Below, piece by piece: positions 25,586-34,533 of a stretch of 64,000 nt of DNA. Under the pieces are notes generated by a model. It had not been told where the DNA came from. It did not search any database and saw only the letters and a program-made list of their open reading frames with translations. A program made the position numbers and the translations under genes. Source of the DNA: Bacillota bacterium (lineage in GTDB: Bacteria; Bacillota; Clostridia; Lachnospirales; Lachnospiraceae). The first letter of the stretch is position 1. Every line of letters begins with the position of its first letter. The stretch lies in NCBI GenBank assembly GCA_023418475.1, contig JAEZZO010000066.1, forward strand, positions 1 through 64,000, in the 5' to 3' direction.

Positions 25586-25654
25586 CCGGAAAGAGGTACC
25601 GAAATTGGTTTATGAATTTAACGCGCAATATTCTGCGCAGGAATGGAGGAAAAT

Positions 25655-26383
25655 ATGAATACGATGGAAGCTATTCAAAAGAGACAATCCAGACGTACCT
25701 ATCTTGATACACCTATTGCACCTGAAATTATTCAAAAGCTTGAATACCTGATAAAAGAATATAACGAACAAAGCGGACTATCCTTTCAATTCATTCTAAA
25801 CGGTAAAGAAGCCTTTCAGGGTCTGCATACTACTTACGGACTCTTTCATGGGGTAAACTCATTTATTGCTGCTGTAGGTAAAACCAAAGATCCTCATCTG
25901 AATGAGAAAGCCGGATATTACGGAGAACGGCTGGTACTGGAAGCTACGAAGTTCGGTCTCGGAACCTGCTTTGTCGGCGGCACTTTTAACCGGAAACGTT
26001 GTCCTGTTACGCAGAATTCGGATGAATCTTTAGTCTATGTCATTACAATAGGTAATGTGGCTAAGGAGAAGGGCTTAAAAGAAAAAACAATGTATCATCT
26101 GGTCCACCGCCATACTAAAGCCATCGAAGAATTCTATCATTCAGATCAAAGCGATGTTCCTGATTGGTTTCTGGAAGGAATCCGTGCAGTACAGAAGGCC
26201 CCATCAGCAATCAACCGGCAGCCGGTCTTTTTTCATTATCATTCCGGAGTTGTGACGGCAGAAGTACCAAATATAAGCGGTCAGGCTGTTGACCTTGGGA
26301 TTGCAAAGGCTAATTTTGAGCTTGCCGCCGGAGGTAAATTTGCGCTTGGCAATAGAGCTGCCTTTACGTACAGAACAGTTTAA
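25655..26383 (+). CDS. Nitroreductase-family flavoprotein
   Basis: 242-aa FMN-dependent oxidoreductase. AIQKRQSRRTYLDTPI is the FMN phosphate-contacting N-terminus, GYYGERLVLEATKFGLGTCF the central helix, and APSAINRQPVFFHYH and ANFELAAGG further nitroreductase segments. The order of the APSAxNRQP element near the C-terminus is the permuted TM1586 type. I start at ATG 25655, five bases after GGAGG; an earlier in-frame ATG overlaps the ribosome site. The gene stands alone behind an attenuator-like hairpin. Confidence 0.85.
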   Translation: MNTMEAIQKRQSRRTYLDTPIAPEIIQKLEYLIKEYNEQSGLSFQFILNGKEAFQGLHTTYGLFHGVNSFIAAVGKTKDPHLNEKAGYYGERLVLEATKFGLGTCFVGGTFNRKRCPVTQNSDESLVYVITIGNVAKEKGLKEKTMYHLVHRHTKAIEEFYHSDQSDVPDWFLEGIRAVQKAPSAINRQPVFFHYHSGVVTAEVPNISGQAVDLGIAKANFELAAGGKFALGNRAAFTYRTV

Positions 26384-26493
26384 TATAATGATTCGAATGT
26401 CAAAATCCTAAAAATGATTTGCCGGATGAATATATATTCACTCATATTCATCTACATAACCTAGATCAGGCTTTTGACATTCAAATCATTATA
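26384..26493. repeat. Family-1 inverted-repeat element (best-preserved copy)
   Basis: 110-bp MITE-like element with 22-bp terminal inverted repeats (26384-26405 and 26472-26493, one mismatch) beginning TATAATGATT. It ends in TA dinucleotides, as expected for TA-targeting Tc1/mariner or IS630-type MITEs. The interior GATTTGCCGGATGAATAT and ATTCATCTACATAACCT also pair. It ends 20 bases before the start of the next gene. Confidence 0.85.
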
Positions 26494-26512
26494 TAGAAAT
26501 GGAGAAACCATT

Positions 26513-26833
26513 TTGAAAAAATATAAGTTTATGATACCAGTCATTTTAATTACCATCCTGCTGATGCTTGTTGCTAATCGTTATTGCTACGGGGTATGGA
26601 ATCCCTTCCGCGCCCCTGACCGTATTGAATGTTATGGTCGTCGTTACTACAAGTCAAGTATAAAAGAATTAGATGCAAAAGAAAAACCTGAATATCGAAT
26701 TAAATCAATCCACCTACTAACCGGCAAGAAATTATGTAGAAAAGAGCAACGGGGTTTAAACGTTCCAACTGTTATCTATCTGTATGAAGGGAATAGCAGA
26801 TATCTTATCTATGAACTAAGCGGGGGACCGTAG
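26513..26833 (+). CDS. Small membrane-anchored protein of unknown function (TTG start)
   Basis: 106-aa protein with an N-terminal membrane helix (FMIPVILITILLMLVANRYCYG) and an 80-residue hydrophilic domain. It contains RIECYGRRYYKSS and ends IYLYEGNSRYLIYELSGGP. No family was recognised. TTG at 26513 is chosen because GGAG lies eight bases upstream; an earlier ATG falls inside the family-1 element. The stop codon abuts a degenerate gene on the opposite strand. Confidence 0.6.
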   Translation: MKKYKFMIPVILITILLMLVANRYCYGVWNPFRAPDRIECYGRRYYKSSIKELDAKEKPEYRIKSIHLLTGKKLCRKEQRGLNVPTVIYLYEGNSRYLIYELSGGP

Positions 26834-26837
26834 TTGC

Positions 26838-27165
26838 AAAATCCACAAGTTCTCCTCGAACCAGTTCCTTCTCACCATCCGAATGCTCGATGAATACCGC
26901 CAGCTGATCAAGTAGTGCTTTCCCTTGCACTAAACCATCCGCTAAATCGAGGCCTGTCAGCGGCAGTGTAATATCCGCCTCCGAGGAAGGTATGTTTGTA
27001 CCTTCCTTTTGTAATTTTTCCAACGTTTTTAACTTTCTCTACCGAATAGATTACGGTATCCTCTTTGTTTCCTGCCGCATCCATTTCCCGGTGTATTGTG
27101 ATTTGGGATAAAGTACGATCCGTATCACCTGATTTTATATCTACATCTAGTGTAAATTAGTACGC
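26838..27165 (-). pseudogene. Frameshifted gene remnant, unknown family
   Basis: Two adjacent reading frames make protein-like sequence. The first (about 27165-27010) includes DIKSGDTDRTLSQITIHREM and NKEDTVIYSVEKVKNVGKI. After a frameshift near 27010 the second continues as SSEADITLPLTGLDLADGL and VFIEHSDGEKELVRGELVDF. There is no start codon with a ribosome site and the 3' end is cut by the neighbouring gene. It looks like the inner part of a decayed gene; I could not name it. Confidence 0.55.
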
Positions 27166-27206
27166 TTTATCTTACCGGTGCGACCCGATTAATTATAATT
27201 GTTTTA

Positions 27207-29192
27207 TCATCTACCCAAGAATAATGCCGATACCGGCTCGACCGTAACTTCACCGCCCGTAATATGCTCAAGTATTTCTGTTCCTGCTCTATTGCCCTTT
27301 ACGTAAACCTTCCATTCCCCTTCCGGAATCAGGATTTTCTTATCTTCCCTATTTGCGTTGTAGATAATGCATAGTTTAACATCCTCCGGATGCATCAGTT
27401 CGAATAAAACAATATTCGGGTCAAGCCAGCCGTAGAAATTAAGATAAGCACGGATATCCTCTACCCTTGTCATCCGCAGGGAGCAGTGCGCTTTGCGGAA
27501 AGTAATCAGACCCTTATAATAATCCACTACCTCCCGGTTGTGAGTCACCAGATCCCATTTTAGACTGTTAATACTATCCGGGGAACAATAGCTGTTGTCT
27601 TCAAAGATCAGCTTTTCCTCGTTGAGCGGTTTGCTTCTTAAGAATTCCTCTCCTGCCTGGAAAAATGGTATTCCCTGCGCACTTAGAATAATTGCCGCCG
27701 CCAGCAAATTCTCTTTCACCAGAAGCTCCCTGCTCTCTCCGGGAGCCGTCAGCATAAGCTTATCCCATAGTGTCAGATTGTCATGAGCCGAGGTATAATT
27801 TATGCACTGGGTCGGCTGAGCTGCCCAGGGAGAATTTGAATATAGTACTCTCCAGTAATCGATTCCGTCATGCTGCGTTGCAGCTGCCACTCCGAACTTA
27901 ATGGTATCCTCCATGCCTTCTCTGCCGCTTACAAAGCCGCGTTCCGGTCCAGAAAAAACACTTCCCTTAATTCCATCACGCAGGTTATCATTAAATACTC
28001 CAATACCATGATCCATATTTCTGACATTTACTTTTAATGCCCGCTCCCAATCCGGTAACGGAGACAAACCACCTGTCCAGCCCTCTCCATAAAGAAGAAT
28101 ACCTGGACGGATCTCATTTACGACTCTTCTGATCTCATGCATTGTGTCAATATCATGAATTCCCATCAAATCAAAGCGAAATCCGTCAATATGGTATTCC
28201 TTTACCCAGTAGCTTACAGAATCCACCATGAATTTTCTCATCATAACTCGTTCTGAAGCTGTCTCGCTGCCGCATCCGGAAGCATTGGAAAAGCTGCCAT
28301 CCGGAGCAAGCCGGTAATAATAACCCGGAACAATCCGGTTAAAATTTGATTCCATACTTTCTGCGGTATGATTATATACAACATCCATAATGACTCGGAT
28401 TCCAGCCCGGTGCAGTGCATTAATCATCTGCTTAAATTCTCTGATCCTGATATCACCGGAATAGGGGTTTGAAGAATAGGAGCCATCCGGTACATTATAA
28501 TTCTTAGGATCATAGCCCCAGTTATACTGCACCGACGGCTGCTTTGTCTCGTCCACGGTTGCATAATCAAAGGAAGGCAGCAGCTGAACATGTGTTATTC
28601 CAAGCTCTTTCAGATAATCTATACCGGTAGACGCGCCAAAGCTGTTTTTTGTGCCATTTTCCGTAAATGCAAGATATTTTCCCGAATACCGCATTCCCGA
28701 ACCTGGATCACTGGAAAAATCCCGGATATGGAGCTCATAGACAACTGCATCCGTCGGATTTATGACAGGCGGGAGTACCTCCTCGGTAAAACCCGAAGGA
28801 TTTGTAGCAAACAGATCAATAACCATTCCCCTGTCTCCATTCACCCCGACTGCCTTCGCATAAGGATCAACCGCTTCTCTTTCCACACCATCCACCGTCA
28901 CTGAATACGTATAATAAATACCATTTAAATCAGCATCTATCCGAAGCGCCCAGGATCCAAATGTATCCTTATTCATAGGAACCTTTCGAAACAGATCCTG
29001 CTCATGACCCGTTTTATATAGATTTACGATAACATATGTTGCGGTAGGCGCCCAAACCCGGAAATTTGTTGCCTCCTTTGACCATACCGCTCCTAGGTCA
29101 TTTCCCTGATAATAATTCGCCTCTGCAAATTCCTGGGTTGAAAAACAATGATAATATTCCAGTAATCTGTAATTTTCCAAGGTCCCCTCCAT
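27207..29192 (-). CDS. pulA: Type I pullulanase (GH13)
   Basis: 661-aa alpha-1,6-glucan debranching enzyme. The N-terminal CBM48-like module is FRVWAPTATYVIVNLYKTG. The type I pullulanase signature is YNWGYDPKNYNVP. GH13 regions follow: VIMDVVYNHT, HIDGFRFDLMGI with the nucleophile Asp, and ILLYGEGWTGG with the acid Glu, plus NYTSAHDNLTLWDKL. No signal peptide is seen, so it is cytoplasmic and likely trims imported or stored alpha-glucan. It starts two bases after the beta-CASP gene stop. ATG 29192 is used; a TTG four codons in has a closer GGAGGGG and may be the true start. Confidence 0.93.
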   Translation of the reverse strand: MEGTLENYRLLEYYHCFSTQEFAEANYYQGNDLGAVWSKEATNFRVWAPTATYVIVNLYKTGHEQDLFRKVPMNKDTFGSWALRIDADLNGIYYTYSVTVDGVEREAVDPYAKAVGVNGDRGMVIDLFATNPSGFTEEVLPPVINPTDAVVYELHIRDFSSDPGSGMRYSGKYLAFTENGTKNSFGASTGIDYLKELGITHVQLLPSFDYATVDETKQPSVQYNWGYDPKNYNVPDGSYSSNPYSGDIRIREFKQMINALHRAGIRVIMDVVYNHTAESMESNFNRIVPGYYYRLAPDGSFSNASGCGSETASERVMMRKFMVDSVSYWVKEYHIDGFRFDLMGIHDIDTMHEIRRVVNEIRPGILLYGEGWTGGLSPLPDWERALKVNVRNMDHGIGVFNDNLRDGIKGSVFSGPERGFVSGREGMEDTIKFGVAAATQHDGIDYWRVLYSNSPWAAQPTQCINYTSAHDNLTLWDKLMLTAPGESRELLVKENLLAAAIILSAQGIPFFQAGEEFLRSKPLNEEKLIFEDNSYCSPDSINSLKWDLVTHNREVVDYYKGLITFRKAHCSLRMTRVEDIRAYLNFYGWLDPNIVLFELMHPEDVKLCIIYNANREDKKILIPEGEWKVYVKGNRAGTEILEHITGGEVTVEPVSALFLGR

Positions 29193-29194
29193 TG

Positions 29195-30796
29195 TTATCT
29201 ATCCCATTTATCACACAGGGAGTTGATCTGTCCGATAAATTTAGCAAGATCCTTATTCGCGCCGCCTTTATTATGCGCAATAACAGCTGTAAGGCGCTTG
29301 CCGGCAAGGACCAGACGTTCAAATACAGAATTTGCCGTCTTCTCTGTCTCAACTTTTGGTTCAACAGGTATTCTCTTGCCTTCCTGTACACAAACATTTG
29401 CAGCAAGATCATAGGTCATGCCACTGTAGGGAGCCACGGCACAATAACCCAGATCACTGCTTATATGCTCTGTGAATATCTCACAAACCTGATCATCTCC
29501 GTGAACAACAAATACCTTATCCGGTTTTTTCTGAAAGCTTAAAAGCCATTTCTCCAGTCCGTCCTTGTCGGCATGACCGCTTACACCGTTTAGCTTGCAT
29601 ATCTGTGCACTAACTTGAATTGTCTCACCAAACAGCTTCACTTCCTTTGCTCCATCTAAGAGCATTCGGCCCAGTGATCCGACAGACTGATAACCGACAA
29701 ATAATATGGTACTTTCCTTTCTCCACAAGTTGTGCTTTAAATGGTGTCTTATTCTTCCTGCCTCACACATACCCGATGCCGATATTATAACCTTGGGCTT
29801 ATCGTCAAAATTAATTGCCTTTGACTCATCAGAAGTAATTGAGGTCGAAAGACCCGGGAAGGAAATCGGGTTAATTCCTTGGTTAACAAGATCGATAGCA
29901 TCCTGATCAAAATATCCCAGCATATGCTCATGGAAGATCTGTGTAGCCTCTACTGCAAGAGGACTATCCACATATACCTTGAAATTACCATGTCCCTTAA
30001 TTAGCTTATCATCCTTTATTTTACGTAAATAATACAGTAATACCTGCGTTCTGCCGACGGCAAACGAGGGAATAACTAAATTGCCCCCGCGGTCAAATGT
30101 TGTCTGTATAATCTTCGTAAGCTCTCCGATATAATCCGGGCTGTCACCATGCGTTCTGTCACCATAGGTAGATTCCATAACTACATAATCTGCCTCTTTA
30201 ATATACTGCGGATCCTTCATTAAGGGCTGATTGCTGTTGCCGATATCTCCGGAAAATACTATTTTCTTTGTGATACCGTTCTCAGTAATCCATACCTCAA
30301 TACTGGCCGAACCAAGCAGGTGGCCAACATCGGTAAAACGAATTTCAATTCCTTCATAAAGTACAAATTTTTCCTGATATTCGTGCGAAACAAAGAGACG
30401 AACTGTCGCCATCGCTGCTTCCATATCATAAATCGGAACAGCCAGCTCATTACCGGAACGCTTTCCCTTCCGATTTTTCCACTCTGCCTCCGCTAACTGG
30501 ATATGCGCACTATCGCGGAGCATAATATCACATAGAGCACTTGTCGCACCGGTTGCATGGATACTGCCTCGAAAGCCTTCCGTATAAAGCAGCGGGAGCT
30601 TTCCCGAATGATCCATGTGTGCGTGAGTTAGAAGAACTGCATCAAGATCCGGGGCAGCAACGGGAATCGCTTGATTTTCAAAGGTATCCTTTCCCTGCTC
30701 CATTCCACAATCAATTAAAATATTCTTACCGCAGGCTTCCAGAAAGAAACAGCTTCCTGTCACTTCATGAGCAGCACCCAAAAATGTTAACCTCAT
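29195..30796 (-). CDS. MBL-fold beta-CASP RNA metallohydrolase
   Basis: 533-aa zinc hydrolase. The metallo-beta-lactamase motif is HAHMDHSG with His58, His60, Asp62 and His63. Further ligands are in DVGHLLGSASIEVW and FSGDIGN. The beta-CASP module includes VIPSFAVGRTQVLLYYL, IISASGMCEAGRIRHHL and LNGVSGHADKDGL. A C-terminal extension of about 75 residues follows. It probably processes or degrades RNA. The operon with pullulanase looks like chance neighbourhood rather than function. Confidence 0.9.
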   Translation of the reverse strand: MRLTFLGAAHEVTGSCFFLEACGKNILIDCGMEQGKDTFENQAIPVAAPDLDAVLLTHAHMDHSGKLPLLYTEGFRGSIHATGATSALCDIMLRDSAHIQLAEAEWKNRKGKRSGNELAVPIYDMEAAMATVRLFVSHEYQEKFVLYEGIEIRFTDVGHLLGSASIEVWITENGITKKIVFSGDIGNSNQPLMKDPQYIKEADYVVMESTYGDRTHGDSPDYIGELTKIIQTTFDRGGNLVIPSFAVGRTQVLLYYLRKIKDDKLIKGHGNFKVYVDSPLAVEATQIFHEHMLGYFDQDAIDLVNQGINPISFPGLSTSITSDESKAINFDDKPKVIISASGMCEAGRIRHHLKHNLWRKESTILFVGYQSVGSLGRMLLDGAKEVKLFGETIQVSAQICKLNGVSGHADKDGLEKWLLSFQKKPDKVFVVHGDDQVCEIFTEHISSDLGYCAVAPYSGMTYDLAANVCVQEGKRIPVEPKVETEKTANSVFERLVLAGKRLTAVIAHNKGGANKDLAKFIGQINSLCDKWDR

Positions 30797-30865
30797 GGCA
30801 AAACCTCCTCTTAAGTTTCTATTATGTATATTTTATGTAGCAATCATGCTTCCATTCTAAATAAT

Positions 30866-31552
30866 TTATCTTGTATTTCGTTTCATAGCACGAATTACCT
30901 TCTTCGTCTCCGGATCAACCTTAAGAGATTCTGTTATTTTCTGAAGGGTTTTATTGTATGTAAAATGATCCAGATCATTTTTGTTAAGATATCTCATAGT
31001 AATCTCGGGCAATTTGACATAGTACATAGATAGTACCCACGCTACAGCCATTTTAACATAATAACCCTCATGCTTAATCCGGTCAAAGTGTTCAAATGCT
31101 CTTGGTGCATATTCCGGCTCCAGATAATACAGCAGCATAACCACTCCGAAGCGGATTTCATATTCTTTTGAGGAATAAAAATATGGTTGAATAAAGTCCC
31201 ATACCCGCTCCTTCTGCGCGATAACATTTTTTAGCCCGCTGCAGAAGGTATCACAGACTGGCCAGCAATCAATCTTGGGGATAAAGGCTGCTGCCAGGCT
31301 AAGTATCTCCTCTGTATCTGCCTTACAGCGTCCAATCACCATTCCCTGCAGCATAACCTCTTCCATAGATGCATCAGAGGCTGTCTTAAGATAGGTTCTC
31401 CAATCTTCCTTTATGATTTTAGCAGCCATTTTCCTAAGAAGAGGAATTCTTACCCCCAGAATATTCTCCTTTCCCGGAGTTAGGGAAGCAGAAAACGCAC
31501 GGTATTTTTCCTGTGCCAGCTCTTCTAATTGCTGTCTTATCGTCTGATTCAT
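30866..31552 (-). CDS. AlkD-like DNA alkylation repair protein
   Basis: 228-aa all-helical HEAT-repeat protein of the AlkC/AlkD DNA glycosylase family. GVRIPLLRKMAAKI, DCWPVCDTFCSGLKN, and RFGVVMLLYYL match the conserved helices; the Trp and Asp in this family contact the alkylated nucleotide. A C-terminal basic stretch DPETKKVIRAMKRNTR would bind DNA. It would excise positively charged alkylated purines. It lies between the beta-CASP gene and a Crp/Fnr regulator, all on the minus strand. Confidence 0.9.
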   Translation of the reverse strand: MNQTIRQQLEELAQEKYRAFSASLTPGKENILGVRIPLLRKMAAKIIKEDWRTYLKTASDASMEEVMLQGMVIGRCKADTEEILSLAAAFIPKIDCWPVCDTFCSGLKNVIAQKERVWDFIQPYFYSSKEYEIRFGVVMLLYYLEPEYAPRAFEHFDRIKHEGYYVKMAVAWVLSMYYVKLPEITMRYLNKNDLDHFTYNKTLQKITESLKVDPETKKVIRAMKRNTR

Positions 31553-31605
31553 AGTATTCCTTTCTATTTACATAAATGATTTCATTGATCAGTCTATCTG
31601 ATTTA

Positions 31606-32298
31606 TTATTTATTCTTATCCTCGATCAACAATTCCAGTTTCTTTCTATCCTTGATAGCAATCGTACCTCTGCTCAATGTTACCATTCCTTCATTCTGGA
31701 AGTATTTTAACATTCGGGTAACAACCTCACGCGCGCTGCCCAGATGATTTGCAATCTTTTCATGTGTAATTTCCAGCGAGTTTATACCCTCAATTGTCGC
31801 CTGTTCCAGAAGAAAATTGGCAAGACGTTTATCAAAGCTCGTAAAAAGTGCCTGTTCCATAATCCACATAACATCTGAGAAACGGGATGCCATCAAATCA
31901 TTCGTAAATCGCTGGACCGAAAGTGCGGATTCCGATAATTTATTAAATACGGTTGTCGGTATCAGAAAAGCCTGCGTATCTTTTTCGACTTCTATATAGA
32001 CATCAAATGCAATGTTTTTCATAATACAAGAAGCTGAGAAAATACACACATCCCTGTCAAACAAACGATATAGGGTAATCTCCTTCCCGCTTTCCGAAAT
32101 AATATAAGCCCTGACCTGACCGCTGTATATCAGAAAAAGTCCGGAACAGTTATCCGAATGGCTGTACATTGACTCACTGGTAACAAAATGCTTCTTTTCA
32201 ATTGCTTGAAGCAGCATATCTCTCTGGGTGACAGTTAATTCTTTCCAAAAATTTAATGTATCCTGTAAAAATAAGATATCCTTCTTTTGATTGATCAA
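31606..32298 (-). CDS. Crp/Fnr-family transcriptional regulator (TTG start)
   Basis: 230-aa regulator with an N-terminal cyclic-nucleotide-like beta-barrel (CSGLFLIYSGQVRAYIISESGKEITLYRL) and a C-terminal winged helix (EITHEKIANHLGSAREVVTRMLKYFQNEG, about residues 170-198). The conserved R of cAMP-binding Crp is absent and no N-terminal Fnr iron-sulfur cysteines are seen, so the effector is unknown. TTG 32298 is chosen because GGAGG sits seven bases upstream. Its neighbours trxA and alkD suggest a redox or damage response, by context only. Confidence 0.88.
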   Translation of the reverse strand: MINQKKDILFLQDTLNFWKELTVTQRDMLLQAIEKKHFVTSESMYSHSDNCSGLFLIYSGQVRAYIISESGKEITLYRLFDRDVCIFSASCIMKNIAFDVYIEVEKDTQAFLIPTTVFNKLSESALSVQRFTNDLMASRFSDVMWIMEQALFTSFDKRLANFLLEQATIEGINSLEITHEKIANHLGSAREVVTRMLKYFQNEGMVTLSRGTIAIKDRKKLELLIEDKNK

Positions 32299-32389
32299 GC
32301 AGCCCCCTCCAATCATAATTACTTTTCTACAGCATAACTGAAAACAAGTGAATTAGCAAGATAGGAAGGTATAAATAAATATAAAAAAA

Positions 32390-32437
32390 CATGCAGCCTC
32401 TGCTACGGATTAATCCGTTTTTCGCAGGGACTGCATG
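32390..32437. terminator. Bidirectional-looking terminator after trxA
   Basis: Stem CATGCAGCCTCTGC (32390-32403) with GCAGGGACTGCATG (32424-32437), two mismatches, and inner ACGGATTAATCCGT. The minus strand continues with TTTTTTTATA, the plus strand with CTTTTTG. Confidence 0.8.
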
Positions 32438-32471
32438 CTTTTTGTAATTCTATTAGGAAGGATGCTCCATG

Positions 32472-32786
32472 TTATGCCTCAAGCATCTTTAGTATGTCTT
32501 TCTTGGGTCTGACTCCAATGGCGGTGGCAGATATTTTGCCTTCTTTCATAACCACCAGGGTAGGAATACTCATTACACGAAACTGTGAGGCCAGCTCTGA
32601 TTCCTCATCCACATTGATTTTACCAACCTTTGCCTTACCTATAACTTCTTCTGATATTTCCTCCACTGTCGGAGCCACCATTTTACAGGGACCGCACCAG
32701 GATGCCCAGAAGTCGAGTAAAACCGGTTCCTTGGAATTTAATACTTCCTGTTCGAAATTATTCTTTGTTATTTTTAATGCAGCCAT
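32472..32786 (-). CDS. trxA: Thioredoxin
   Basis: 104-aa thioredoxin with the canonical active site WCGPC (Cys31 and Cys34) in LLDFWASWCGPCKMVAP, the cis-proline SIPTL, and a normal length. It would reduce protein disulfides in the cytoplasm. ATG 32786 is preceded by GGAGG. Immediately upstream is an 18-base stretch of almost pure GC. The gene is followed by a strong terminator and then the Crp/Fnr regulator. Confidence 0.96.
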   Translation of the reverse strand: MAALKITKNNFEQEVLNSKEPVLLDFWASWCGPCKMVAPTVEEISEEVIGKAKVGKINVDEESELASQFRVMSIPTLVVMKEGKISATAIGVRPKKDILKMLEA

Positions 32787-32947
32787 AATATCCTCCATTC
32801 TGCCGCGGCCGCGGCCGGGTCATAAAATGATACGTCGTAGGAAAAAATTTTACCTGTATATTTCACCATACTTCCTATCAGTATATTTTATCTTCCTGTT
32901 GTTTTTTGTCTTTAACTTTATGCACTTACTATATCACCATAAAAAAA

Positions 32948-32976
32948 ATGCATCTGTGATGTTATCACAAATGCAT
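32948..32976 (-). terminator. Terminator of xpt
   Basis: Stem ATGCATCTGTGAT (32948-32960) with ATCACAAATGCAT (32964-32976), one mismatch, tight loop, followed on the minus strand by eight T. Confidence 0.88.
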
Positions 32977-33004
32977 ATAAAGCTTTTCATTTCTTCACAA
33001 CGTA

Positions 33005-33580
33005 TCAGTCTCTGAAGGTGATCCCGTTTTTCTCATCCATTTTATCAATTATTGCAAGGGACTCTACTCTGACTCCGCTCTCCCGGATGACTTTACCGCC
33101 TTCTTGAAATCCTTTTTCTATTACAATTCCGGCACCAACCAGGTCTGCCCCCGCATCATGAACCAGTTTTGTGAGTCCGAGCAGTGCCTTTCCATTCGCC
33201 AGGAAATCATCAATAATCAGAACTTTATCACCTGGCTTTAGAAATTCCTTAGATACAATAATATCATAGACACGGCCATGGGTAAAGGATTCTACTTTAC
33301 CGGTGTATACATCGCCAGCTATATTTTTCGTCTGGTTCTTTTTGGCAAATACTACAGGAACTTTAAAATATTGCGCCGCTATGCAGGCTATTCCAATCCC
33401 GGAAGCTTCTATGGTGAGGATTTTTGTCACCTCACAATCAGAATATCTTCTCTTAAATTCCTTACCAATTTCACCGAATAGTTCAATATCCATCTGATGA
33501 TTTAGGAAGCTGTCCACTTTAAGAACATTCCCTTCCCGTATTTTTCCGTCTTTTTGAATTCTCTCTTTTAAAAGCTGCAT
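33005..33580 (-). CDS. xpt: Xanthine phosphoribosyltransferase
   Basis: 191-aa purine salvage enzyme converting xanthine and PRPP to XMP. MQLLKERIQKDGKIREGNVL and VDSFLNHQMDIELF are family N-terminal signatures, and VLIIDDFLANGKALLGL is the PRPP-binding motif. ATG 33580 is preferred over one four codons upstream because it matches the family start and has GGGG six bases before. The 230-base upstream region lacks a recognisable purine riboswitch, unlike xpt in Bacillus. A TATAAT lies near 33700 on this strand. Confidence 0.95.
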   Translation of the reverse strand: MQLLKERIQKDGKIREGNVLKVDSFLNHQMDIELFGEIGKEFKRRYSDCEVTKILTIEASGIGIACIAAQYFKVPVVFAKKNQTKNIAGDVYTGKVESFTHGRVYDIIVSKEFLKPGDKVLIIDDFLANGKALLGLTKLVHDAGADLVGAGIVIEKGFQEGGKVIRESGVRVESLAIIDKMDEKNGITFRD

Positions 33581-33812
33581 AGTTATCCCCATTTCTGCTA
33601 AATTCCTTCATGTTTCCGTCTATTCCGATACTTTAAGTTCACATATAGATATGTGTTTCATCAAGCACGATCTTACGTCATTTCTTTCCTCACCAGAGTG
33701 TATTATAACAAGAAAACATAAAATATTATGACATAAAAAAATGATACAATCAAGTTGTATCATACAAATAATTCACGATATGAATGAAATTTTTTCGCAA
33801 CCGTAAAACTTA

Positions 33813-34043
33813 TTATGCTACTGTCTTAAATTCATCTAACTCTTCCGGTACCTGATTGCTTTGACTGATGATATGAACCTCAATCGGATTGGATAAATCA
33901 AGGCTGAAGATACCCATTATGGATTTTCCATCAACCACATATCTTCCGGAAATCAGATCCAGATCACATTCCAATCTGCTTGCAATATTAATAAATCGCT
34001 TAATTTTATCAAATGTGTCCAAACGAATTAAAAATCTGTTCAA
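33813..34043 (-). CDS. HPr-like protein lacking the active-site histidine
   Basis: 76-aa HPr-fold protein. LISGRYVVDGKSIMGIFSLDLSNPIEVHI matches the HPr Ser46 region and following helix (KSIMGIFSL), but the N-terminal GLHARPA loop is replaced by ASRLECDLD, so there is no phosphorylatable His15. It cannot be an ordinary PTS carrier; a regulatory role like Crh is possible. It is 17 bases downstream of the acidic 65-aa gene. Confidence 0.85.
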   Translation of the reverse strand: MNRFLIRLDTFDKIKRFINIASRLECDLDLISGRYVVDGKSIMGIFSLDLSNPIEVHIISQSNQVPEELDEFKTVA

Positions 34044-34060
34044 CTATATTACCTCCCATC

Positions 34061-34258
34061 CTAACTCGCATATCTCTCATTTGTCTCATGTTCCCGAAAA
34101 TCCTCACACTCCTCTTCATCATATACTTCCAGGTCATCAAAGGCTTCCACATACTCTTCCTCTTCCATGTCATCCATGTCATCCATCAGCTCCTCCATAT
34201 TATCAAACAGATCTACGATATTGTGTTCAAAGAATAAATGCTTAAGTGTTCTAGACAT
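34061..34258 (-). CDS. Small highly acidic protein of unknown function
   Basis: 65-aa protein with about 25 Asp/Glu residues; the centre is a run of MEELMDDMDDMEEEEYVEAF type. The predicted structure is helical, isoelectric point very low. No family recognised. AAAGGA lies about ten bases upstream of ATG. It precedes the HPr-like gene by 17 bases, suggesting a two-gene operon. It could be a protein-binding partner or a DNA mimic, but this is speculation. Confidence 0.6.
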   Translation of the reverse strand: MSRTLKHLFFEHNIVDLFDNMEELMDDMDDMEEEEYVEAFDDLEVYDEEECEDFREHETNERYAS

Positions 34259-34470
34259 TTCCTAACCATCCTTTCCGAATACCGGATATTAGCATTTCTA
34301 CCGGGCAGCAGTTATTTTTACTTTATGAGTACATTGTAACAGTGTATTGTAAAATCTAAAATCACTTTTCTGTTAACTTAATGTTAAATAATAGTAACTA
34401 TTCCGTACGCAAAACTTCACATCCCCCGAAGGCTTTTATTTCATTGAACAGACTTTCCTATGTAATAAAA

Positions 34471-34514
34471 ATGCTTCCGCATCCGGAACAAACTGTACCC
34501 TGATACGAAAGCAT
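34471..34514 (-). terminator. Terminator of araD
   Basis: Stem ATGCTTCCG.../...CGAAAGCAT (34471-34479 with 34506-34514), inner CATCCGGA, followed on the minus strand by TTTTTATT. Confidence 0.65.
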
Positions 34515-34533
34515 TATGATAACCGCAGTGGTT

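Noticed and set aside
33593..33812. Possible purine riboswitch upstream of xpt
   Set aside because: I searched by eye for the conserved purine aptamer core and did not find it.
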